A stretch of DNA of 14,040 bases from JACPKO01 sp964406775 (GTDB taxonomy: Bacteria > Patescibacteriota > Microgenomatia > Daviesbacterales > UBA10151). Shown piece after piece: positions 6,895 through 12,369 of the stretch (position 1 is the stretch's first letter; each line of letters begins with the position of its first letter). The translations under genes were made by a program, and so were the position numbers. The stretch is taken from contig CAYOSW010000028.1 in NCBI GenBank assembly GCA_964406775.1, positions 1 to 14,040 of the forward strand, in the 5' to 3' direction. The notes beneath the pieces were generated by a model. The model saw only the letters and a list, made by a program, of their open reading frames with translations, did not search any database and was not told the DNA's origin.

Positions 6895-6904
6895 AGGAGG
6901 TGAT
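6895..6904 (+). promoter_or_regulatory. perfect extended Shine-Dalgarno of small ORF 2
   Basis: AGGAGGTGAT matches the anti-Shine-Dalgarno complement at all 10 positions and lies 6 nt before the ATG at 6911 (10 nt from the last G of AGGAGG). It is among the strongest ribosome sites possible and supports the start. Confidence 0.8.
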
Positions 6905-6910
6905 ATATAA

Positions 6911-7183
6911 ATGGCTATAGAAAGAATTGGTGTTACGCAGCCTTTGGATGTGAGGTTTGCTGAGATAAATATGGAAGCCGAAGGTCCAGCAACAACGCTG
7001 AAGCCGGGATTGGAAAAAGCTGTACTTCCTTCAAAGAACAGCTTTCCGGTTAAGGGAGAATTAAGGCTTAACGGTTCGGCAGAAGCAGCCCGTGCTGGGA
7101 GAAATGCTTTAGAGGTATTTGGGCAGGTTCAGAATCAGGTGGACCACAGGCCTCCGGCTAATGGAGTGAGGCAAGGTTCCTAA
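6911..7183 (+). CDS. small hypothetical protein, unrecognised
   Basis: A 90-residue protein starting MAIERIGVTQPLDV and ending in a Pro/Gly/Arg-rich tail. I cannot assign a family. It has no transmembrane segment, signal peptide or Cys, and is moderately polar. The N-terminal half could form beta-strands, residues about 55-75 are Ala-rich and helix-prone, and the last 15 residues look disordered. The start is well supported by a perfect extended Shine-Dalgarno and a hairpin-bearing leader, suggesting high expression. No clear promoter lies directly upstream, so transcription may come from the promoter at 6525-6553 through small ORF 1. The stop is followed within 3 nt by a large structured element and then an intrinsic terminator, which closes the transcription unit. 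Confidence 0.7.
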   Translation: MAIERIGVTQPLDVRFAEINMEAEGPATTLKPGLEKAVLPSKNSFPVKGELRLNGSAEAARAGRNALEVFGQVQNQVDHRPPANGVRQGS

Positions 7184-7255
7184 TCAAAAGTTTTATTAAG
7201 CTGAGCGGGAGACTGCAAAGCGGTTGTTGCGACATTTGTTGCAACAAAAATTTCC

Positions 7256-7283
7256 CTTGTCGAATTGCAGAGCAATTCGCAAG
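7256..7283 (+). other. hairpin within element 2
   Basis: CGAATTGC (7261-7268) and GCAATTCG (7272-7279) form a perfect 8-bp stem with a 3-nt loop, extended by CTTG (7256-7259) with CAAG (7280-7283) across one bulged T. It holds no reading frame and no T-run. Confidence 0.7.
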
Positions 7284-7288
7284 CGATC

Positions 7289-7345
7289 TCGGAAACTTCG
7301 GATAGAAAAGCTTCGCTTTTTAATCCGTAATGAAGTTTCTTCCGA
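7289..7345 (+). other. long imperfect hairpin within element 2
   Basis: A 57-nt near-palindrome. TCGG...AAACTTC (7289-7299) pairs with GAAGTTT...CCGA (7332-7345) around a short bulge; GGAT (7300-7303) pairs with ATCC (7323-7326); AAAAGC (7306-7311) pairs with GCTTTT (7315-7320) around TTC. It could be an RNA stem or the remnant of a palindromic (REP-like) repeat. Confidence 0.65.
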
Positions 7346-7373
7346 TTTAACGCAACAACATTAAAACTTTTAA

Positions 7374-7412
7374 AATCCCCGCGTCGAAAAAAGGCGCGGG
7401 GATTAATTTTTT
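7374..7412 (+). terminator. intrinsic terminator of the small-ORF unit
   Basis: AATCCCCGCG (7374-7383) and CGCGGGGATT (7395-7404) form a 10-bp GC-rich stem with an 11-nt loop. Two A then T6 (7407-7412) follow. This is a textbook rho-independent terminator and ends the transcript before the pyrD promoter. Confidence 0.92.
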
Positions 7413-7425
7413 AATGAAAATACTG

Positions 7426-7431
7426 TATACT
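7426..7431 (+). promoter_or_regulatory. pyrD -10 box (leaderless)
   Basis: TATACT, directly preceded by TG, puts transcription start near 7438, 2 nt before the ATG at 7440. The -35 position falls in the T-rich terminator tail (TTAATT, 7403-7408) and is poor. Confidence 0.5.
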
Positions 7432-7439
7432 TGCGCTTG

Positions 7440-8507
7440 ATGCTACGGAAGCCCTTTTACGATCCGACACTAAGTTACGAGGATAACTACAATAAAGGGC
7501 CGTTCAGTGATTTTGCTTCAGGCGAGAAATTCGAACAATCTGGCGAACCCGAACACGATTTCTTAGGTCAGAAAGTTTATTTGCCTTTCGGTATTCCGGC
7601 GGGCCCTTTACTTAACTCCAAATTTGTTAAAGGGGCTTTTGAGCAGGGGTTTGATATTGCTGTTTATAAAACCGTCCGCGCCGAGTCTTTCCCCTGTCAT
7701 CCTTTCCCGAACGTCTTATCCCTTGATATCGAAGGAGATTTGACTCCTGAAAAGCTGGAAAAACCTCTTGTTGCAAATACCGACTACAAAGATCCGATTT
7801 CCATAACTAATTCTTTCGGAGTTCCTTCAAGAACTCCTGAAATTTGGCAGGCCGATGCAAAAAAGGCCGTGTCCTATGCGGGACCTGGTCAGGTTATGGT
7901 CCTATCTTTTATGGGTACAGTAAAACCTGATCAAACTCAGGATGAGTTTATTGCAGATTACGTACTCGCTGCAAAACTCGCTCACGAAACAGGAGCCAAA
8001 GTTTTAGAGGCAAATCTTTCCTGCCCGAATATCGGAAACGAGGGACTCGTTTGTTATAACCTCGAAGTAACTGAAAAAGTTGCTAAGGGTATTCGGTCTG
8101 TAGTTGGAAATACACCTTTAGTTCTAAAAGTTGGTTACTACAAGAATGATGCGGATATGGAAAAATTGGCAGAGATCGTTAATGAATACGCCGACGATGT
8201 TGCAGGAATAAATACTTTGCAGGCAACGGTGGTAGATGCGCACGGTAATCAGGCCTTGCCCGGACCGAATAGATTAAGAAGCGGAATCTGCGGTCATTGC
8301 ATAAAATGGGCGGGTCTCGACTTTGTTAAAAGAATGAAGGCCATCCGCGATAAAAAAGGATTTAAATTCTCAATTACCGGAGTAGGAGGAGTCACTTCGC
8401 CTGAGGATTATAAAGAATTCCGCGATGCCGGAGCTGATGTGGTTATGAGTGCCACGGGCGCAATGTGGAATCCGAAATTAGCGCAGGAAATAAAGAAGCT
8501 TAACTGA
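7440..8507 (+). CDS. pyrD: dihydroorotate dehydrogenase, class 1-like
   Basis: Oxidises dihydroorotate to orotate with FMN, the fourth step to UMP. At 355 residues it is longer than typical class 1A enzymes (about 311), with about 40 extra N-terminal residues. Seen: the glycine-rich FGIPAGPLLNS segment near the start of the barrel, AVYKTVR (Lys near the flavin), NLSCPN (192-197) whose Cys195 is the class 1 catalytic base (class 2 enzymes use Ser), VLKVGYY (FMN Lys), and GVGGVTSPEDYKEF...AGADVVMSATG (314-340) for FMN phosphate binding. The electron acceptor cannot be told; no pyrK is visible here. I chose ATG 7440 because the -10 box overlaps the alternative TTG at 7431. The 3' end overlaps that of pyrC by 8 bp, tail to tail. 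Confidence 0.9.
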   Translation: MLRKPFYDPTLSYEDNYNKGPFSDFASGEKFEQSGEPEHDFLGQKVYLPFGIPAGPLLNSKFVKGAFEQGFDIAVYKTVRAESFPCHPFPNVLSLDIEGDLTPEKLEKPLVANTDYKDPISITNSFGVPSRTPEIWQADAKKAVSYAGPGQVMVLSFMGTVKPDQTQDEFIADYVLAAKLAHETGAKVLEANLSCPNIGNEGLVCYNLEVTEKVAKGIRSVVGNTPLVLKVGYYKNDADMEKLAEIVNEYADDVAGINTLQATVVDAHGNQALPGPNRLRSGICGHCIKWAGLDFVKRMKAIRDKKGFKFSITGVGGVTSPEDYKEFRDAGADVVMSATGAMWNPKLAQEIKKLN

Positions 8508-9564
8508 CGGGAAAAACTACTTTTCCGGTTACTCCGTCGATAATCTGGCCTTCTTTAAAAACCGTTTGGCCGCGGATAACCGTTGAGATAATCTTTCCCT
8601 TTATTTCCATACCGACAAATGGTGTCCATCCGGCTTTTGTAAATAACCCTTCGTTGGAAATGGTTTGAGGCGCATCCATATCGACTTCGGTATAAGTATT
8701 TTCCTGTTCCGGAATATTAAAAATCTTCCGGGGATTAACGGAGGTCATTTCGGTTAATCTTTCGATTGTAAGTTTCCCTTCGTTAACTGCATTTAACAGC
8801 AAGGGGAGTGAGGTTTCCAATCCGGGTACGCCGTTAACAACTTTATCTCCCATTTTCTCATCCCAAGTATGGGGAGCGTGATCTGAGGCAATAATATCTA
8901 TATCATTTATATTATCCCATAAATAGTCGATATCTTCCTGTTTGGCCAGAGGGGGGCGCATCATACCGAAATGTTTCAGGCGGTTGATATCGTCAACCGT
9001 CAAATAAAGATGGTGCATTGCAGCCTCACAGGTAATATTTAACCCTTCCGATCTTGCCTGCTTGATAAGTTCCAGCTCAAATTTGCGGGCAACGTGGCAA
9101 ACGTGAAGTTTGTTGCCGAATTTTTTTGCGATAGTTATCGCTTTAGCTAAAGTTTCCTGTTCGGCGTGGACCATAAGCGGCTTTTCTTTTGGCCATTTAG
9201 AAAAAATTAAATCGAGTTCTTCTGGATCTTCAATGAGCAAAGGACCGGTTGTGTGATTCATATAAACTTTCAATCCAAAAACCTGATTTCTTACCTGTTC
9301 AAAATATCCCGCACCTTCCCTTGACCCTCCGAAATGGAATCCGACATCGCAGTATATTTTTCCCTGCGCCAATTTAATTTTCTCCTCAAGAGCCGGAGGA
9401 TTGGTGATCGGGTTTGGGTTGTTGGGCATATCTAAAACCAAGGTGTATCCGCCCGCCGCCGCGGCCTTAGTTCCGGTTTCAAAGTCTTCTTTCTGGGTGC
9501 TTCCGGGCTCGCGCAAGTGAACGTGGGTATCAATAAGTCCGGGTAGTTTGACGATATTTGTCAT
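8500..9564 (-). CDS. pyrC: dihydroorotase, CAD-like type
   Basis: Cyclises carbamoyl aspartate to dihydroorotate. 354 residues in an amidohydrolase barrel. Metal and substrate residues seen: DTHVHLREPG (His14, His16, Arg18), MPNN (46-49), GLKVYMN (Lys99, where the animal CAD domain carries its carboxylated bridging Lys), HAEQ (His133), HVCHVAR (His154/His157) and SDHAPH (Asp228). Layout and motifs (PGLIDxHVHLREPG, CHVARK, HHLYL, SDHAPHT, PGLETxLPLLL, NPRxIF, KAxWTPFxG) follow the dihydroorotase domain of eukaryotic CAD far more closely than the E. coli PyrC type. The ATG overlaps the pyrE stop as ATGA, so translation is probably coupled. It is the last gene of the minus-strand pyrFEC run and its end overlaps pyrD. 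Confidence 0.93.
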   Translation of the reverse strand: MTNIVKLPGLIDTHVHLREPGSTQKEDFETGTKAAAAGGYTLVLDMPNNPNPITNPPALEEKIKLAQGKIYCDVGFHFGGSREGAGYFEQVRNQVFGLKVYMNHTTGPLLIEDPEELDLIFSKWPKEKPLMVHAEQETLAKAITIAKKFGNKLHVCHVARKFELELIKQARSEGLNITCEAAMHHLYLTVDDINRLKHFGMMRPPLAKQEDIDYLWDNINDIDIIASDHAPHTWDEKMGDKVVNGVPGLETSLPLLLNAVNEGKLTIERLTEMTSVNPRKIFNIPEQENTYTEVDMDAPQTISNEGLFTKAGWTPFVGMEIKGKIISTVIRGQTVFKEGQIIDGVTGKVVFPVS

Positions 9565-10205
9565 TCAATTCCTCTTCTTCCCGCCCAACCCTCGGGGTCG
9601 GATATCCAATCAAGTACTAAATCTTTCTCTCCTTCATTTATATAATTCATCTCTACAGCCTGCTCAACTACAGTTTTAAAATCGGTAAGTGATATAAGTT
9701 CAAGACCATTTTTAGCGAAGTTTTGTTTGCCCTTTTCAATTCCGTAAGTGATTATGGAAAAGACGTGTGTAACCTGACCTCCCGCATTTTGTATTGCCCT
9801 GACGCTGTTAATCGAGCTTTCTCCCGTTGAAACCAGATCTTCTATGACTATTGCTTTCTGCCCCTCTTCAATTATTCCTTCAACCAGATTTTCCTTACCG
9901 TGATCTTTAGCCTTACCTCTGACATAAATCATCGGCAGTTCTAATTTTTCGGCAATCCAGGCGGCGTGAGGGATCCCGGCGGTTGCGGTTCCTGCAACGA
10001 TTTCGAATTCAACTCCGGATCCCCTTATAGCCTCAATATATAAATCCCTGACCTCTTTTCTTTTCTCGGGGTAGGCGATTATGACTCTGCAATCGGTATA
10101 AACAGGGGACAGCATTCCGGAAGCGTACCGGTAGGGCTTGTTCGGATTCAGCGTGACGGCATTTAATTCAAGTAAAATTCTGGCAACTTTTTCGGAAACG
10201 CTCAT
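9561..10205 (-). CDS. pyrE: orotate phosphoribosyltransferase
   Basis: Joins orotate and PRPP to make OMP, the fifth step to UMP. 214 residues, the usual length. The PRPP-binding signature AIVIEDLVSTGES (118-130) is intact. The catalytic loop YVRGKAKDHGKENLVEG (94-110) carries Lys98, Lys100 and His102. The N-terminal KPYRYASGMLSPVYTDCR (23-40) fits the substrate-binding hood. The ATG overlaps the pyrF stop (ATGA) and its own TGA overlaps the pyrC ATG, so all three are coupled. Confidence 0.95.
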   Translation of the reverse strand: MSVSEKVARILLELNAVTLNPNKPYRYASGMLSPVYTDCRVIIAYPEKRKEVRDLYIEAIRGSGVEFEIVAGTATAGIPHAAWIAEKLELPMIYVRGKAKDHGKENLVEGIIEEGQKAIVIEDLVSTGESSINSVRAIQNAGGQVTHVFSIITYGIEKGKQNFAKNGLELISLTDFKTVVEQAVEMNYINEGEKDLVLDWISDPEGWAGRRGIE

Positions 10206-11008
10206 ATCAGACTCCTTATCTGTTTATCCAAATCTTCTGCCGCTTTCCCCGGATCATCGCTATAAATTATTGCCCTTGAGCTGTTGATTATCAATCCCTG
10301 CTTATTGCTGTTTAAACCGTTTTTTATCACCGCCTCCAAATCTCCGCCCTGTGCACCGATTCCGGGAACCAAAATCGGCATATCCCCGACAATTTCCCTG
10401 ACTTTTTTTAAATCTTCAGGGTATGTCGCGCCGACAACAACGGCACAATTATTATTGGAGTTCCAATTTTCGGCAATATTTTTTGCAACAACCTGGTAAA
10501 GTAGTTTTCCGCTGACTTCTAATTTTTGGAACTCATCGGATCCGGGATTAGAAGTCCTAACCAGGACAATAACTCCTTTATCTTCATAACTTAAAAACGG
10601 CTCCAAAGACTCCTTTCCGAAATAAGGATTTACAGTTACCGCATCAAAACCCATTTCGTCAAAATAGGCTTTGGCATATTCCGAGTTCGTACTTCCAATA
10701 TCTGCACGTTTTGCATCTAAGATAATAGGTATGTCAGGGAAGATTCGTTTTAAATAGTCAGAAGTTTTTTTAAGTGCATTCAGCCCTTCAGCCCCATTGG
10801 CTTCATAATATGCGATTTGAGGTTTAAAAGCGCAGACTATACTGGCAGTCTTATCGATAATGTTCTTGTTGAAGTTAAATACGGAATCCTCAATAGAGCC
10901 TGTTTTGGCTGAAGAGGGGAGAAGTGAATAATCCGTATCAAGCCCCACACACAGAAATTTGCCATCATCCCATTTTTTCCTTAATTTATTAAAAAACGAA
11001 TCAGGCAT
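10202..11008 (-). CDS. pyrF: orotidine 5'-phosphate decarboxylase (longer PyrF subtype)
   Basis: Decarboxylates OMP to UMP, the last step of the pathway. 268 residues, longer than the E. coli-type enzyme (about 245) and matching the longer subtype (sometimes called type 2). The catalytic Asp-Lys-Asp array is in ILDAKRADIG (Asp98, Lys100, Asp103). VGLDTD (21-26), FKPQIAYYEA (61-70), VPGIGAQGG and INSSRAIIY complete the phosphate and pyrimidine sites. It is the first gene of the pyrF-pyrE-pyrC run. Its ATG lies 1 nt after the predicted transcription start, with no Shine-Dalgarno. Confidence 0.95.
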   Translation of the reverse strand: MPDSFFNKLRKKWDDGKFLCVGLDTDYSLLPSSAKTGSIEDSVFNFNKNIIDKTASIVCAFKPQIAYYEANGAEGLNALKKTSDYLKRIFPDIPIILDAKRADIGSTNSEYAKAYFDEMGFDAVTVNPYFGKESLEPFLSYEDKGVIVLVRTSNPGSDEFQKLEVSGKLLYQVVAKNIAENWNSNNNCAVVVGATYPEDLKKVREIVGDMPILVPGIGAQGGDLEAVIKNGLNSNKQGLIINSSRAIIYSDDPGKAAEDLDKQIRSLI

Positions 11009-11015
11009 TTGTTAG

Positions 11016-11044
11016 ATTCTATAGATTTTTTACCTGATAATCAA
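11016..11044 (-). promoter_or_regulatory. pyrFEC promoter (leaderless)
   Basis: On the minus strand, TTGATT (11044..11039), 17 bp, TAGAAT (11021..11016). Predicted start 11009 is the base just before the pyrF ATG at 11008. Confidence 0.6.
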
Positions 11045-11083
11045 CTAAACGTGCCTACATAGATAGTTTTGTTTACCCTTTTC

Positions 11084-11092
11084 TGGTATATT
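11084..11092 (+). promoter_or_regulatory. mreC promoter, extended -10 (leaderless)
   Basis: TGgTATATT is a full extended -10. Predicted start 11099 is 1 nt before the ATG at 11100. The -35 region is poor, as expected for an extended -10 promoter. It diverges from the pyrFEC promoter within a 91-bp spacer. Confidence 0.6.
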
Positions 11093-11099
11093 AGGCCGC

Positions 11100-11891
11100 A
11101 TGTTGGCTGCTCTTCAAAATAATCTTAAACTCTTTCTAATTCTTATTTTTGCTTCGGTTTTACTGGTTCTCGGAGATAATCTGAAATTTTTGAGTATTCC
11201 CAAATCCTTGTTTCAGCAGGTAACCATACCGATTCAATACGGCTTGTATAAAAGTTCATTAGGTATCTCCCGTCAGTTTGAATTTGTGATTAACGCCCGC
11301 AAAGCCAGCCAGGAAAATAAGGCGCTTAACGAGCAACTTTCTCAGGTGCTTTCGGAGAATGCAAATCTTCGGAAAAAATTGGCAGAAGCCCAAAGTTTTT
11401 TGGATCAGGATAAGACCCTTTCAGACCAGGTTTTTAGGTTAACTCCGGCCCGTCCGATAGGCTTTTCCCGTTATCTTCAAATAGACCGCGGAAGCGATGA
11501 GGGTATAAAACAGAATCAGGTTGTCGTATTCAAAGATAATTACATCGGAAGAATCTTGGAGGTAGAACCTAAAAAAGCCAAAATAATTTTGGCTTCCGAT
11601 CCAGATTCAAGAATTTCCGCTTTTTCCCAATCGGATGCAGGGCGGGCTAAAGGAATATTACTAGGGCAATTTGGTTCCGAGATGCTTTTGGATAAAATTC
11701 TTCACGAAGAGCCGATTAAGGAGGGTGATTTGGTGTATTCGGAAGGGCAGGAATCTGAGATTCCCAGAGGCTTAGTTTTAGGACAGGTCGCGCAGGTTAT
11801 AGAGAAAGATAACGAAATTTTTAAATCGGCAAAAATCAAACCGGTTTTTGATATTGCTGACCTTGAAGTAATTTTTATTATTGGAGAATAA
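11100..11891 (+). CDS. mreC: rod-shape-determining protein MreC
   Basis: MreC is a bitopic scaffold linking MreB filaments to the extracytoplasmic wall synthases, including PBP2. 263 residues with the family layout: a transmembrane helix (9-24), a coiled coil (about 66-103, heptad-like ENKALNEQLSQVLSENANLR), then two beta-barrel subdomains. The conserved IDRGSDEGIKQNQVVV (128-143) and IPRGLVLGQV (221-230) motifs are typical. The start has no Shine-Dalgarno and abuts its promoter. mreD follows directly. Confidence 0.95.
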   Translation: MLAALQNNLKLFLILIFASVLLVLGDNLKFLSIPKSLFQQVTIPIQYGLYKSSLGISRQFEFVINARKASQENKALNEQLSQVLSENANLRKKLAEAQSFLDQDKTLSDQVFRLTPARPIGFSRYLQIDRGSDEGIKQNQVVVFKDNYIGRILEVEPKKAKIILASDPDSRISAFSQSDAGRAKGILLGQFGSEMLLDKILHEEPIKEGDLVYSEGQESEIPRGLVLGQVAQVIEKDNEIFKSAKIKPVFDIADLEVIFIIGE

Positions 11892-11895
11892 ATTT

Positions 11896-12342
11896 ATGAA
11901 AACATTTTTACTCATTATTATTTTATGTTCTTTTCTTCAAAGCGCGTTTTTAGGCATAAATCTGGTTTTGGTTTTCATTATTGCGAGAAGTCTTGCCACA
12001 AACGACAAAAACAATCTTTATCTGGCTTTTATAGGAGGGATAACACTTTCCTTTTTAATGCAGGTTAATTTGGGCTATTGGCCCCTAATTTTACTAATAG
12101 CTTCAAAAATAACTTCCAGTGCAAAATTTTTGCCGGTTTCACTTAACCCTTTGATGATTTTACTGGTAGGGGGAGCGCAAATAGCATTGATTTCGGGGAT
12201 AAATATGCTCGTTTATGGTTCTGAATTTAAAATTCTGAATATAGTCTTGGAAGCCGTTTTGGTGATCGCCGCTTTCTATCTGACCAGGGCTTGGGATGAA
12301 AGGTTTGTTGCAAAGAGGGAAATAAGGCTGAAATTCAAATAG
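11896..12342 (+). CDS. mreD: rod-shape-determining protein MreD
   Basis: A 148-residue, very hydrophobic protein with about five membrane segments (roughly 3-33, 40-57, 60-72, 83-107, 112-130) and a short basic C-terminus (KREIRLKFK). MreD proteins are poorly conserved, so the call rests on size, topology and position between mreC and mrdA. I chose ATG 11896: GGAG (11883-11886) lies 9 nt upstream. A longer TTG start at 11881 would overlap both that Shine-Dalgarno and the mreC stop. As an internal operon gene it uses a Shine-Dalgarno, unlike mreC. Confidence 0.85.
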   Translation: MKTFLLIIILCSFLQSAFLGINLVLVFIIARSLATNDKNNLYLAFIGGITLSFLMQVNLGYWPLILLIASKITSSAKFLPVSLNPLMILLVGGAQIALISGINMLVYGSEFKILNIVLEAVLVIAAFYLTRAWDERFVAKREIRLKFK

Positions 12343-12369
12343 TTTTTAAATGCAGAAAGGAAATTGAAA

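Larger units (their letters stand above)
7186..7371 (+). ncRNA. large structured RNA element 2 (candidate 3' UTR or independent ncRNA)
   Basis: Nested complementarity encloses 186 nt. The outer stem is AAAAGTTTTA (7186-7195) with TAAAACTTTT (7362-7371), 10 bp perfect. Next inside is GTTGTTGCG (7223-7231) with CGCAACAAC (7351-7359), 9 bp perfect. Within lie two hairpins, listed separately. The 5' arm of the second stem has a competing local partner, GCAACAA (7241-7247), which can pair with TTGTTGC (7224-7230), so two folds are possible. The element begins 3 nt after the stop of small ORF 2 and ends 2 nt before a terminator stem. It does not look like tmRNA, RNase P RNA, SRP RNA or 6S RNA. A mature 3'-derived RNA is inference. 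Confidence 0.5.

Noticed and set aside
6715..7371. CRISPR array or insertion sequence suggested by the inverted repeats
   Set aside because: Repeats are not regularly spaced or identical, there is no transposase or cas gene, and no target-site duplication is visible.
6529..7412. Known housekeeping RNA (tmRNA, RNase P RNA, SRP RNA, 6S) in the structured region
   Set aside because: I found no tRNA-like end, no RNase P core motifs and no SRP Alu/S-domain signature.
7431..7439. TTG start for pyrD at 7431, adding three residues
   Set aside because: The TTG overlaps the -10 box and lies upstream of the predicted transcription start; ATG 7440 fits the leaderless pattern.
10284..10499. Plus-strand 71-codon frame inside pyrF
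   Set aside because: Antisense to a conserved enzyme, no ribosome site and no recognisable protein.
11881..11895. TTG start for mreD at 11881
   Set aside because: It would overlap the GGAG Shine-Dalgarno and the mreC stop; ATG 11896 has good spacing.
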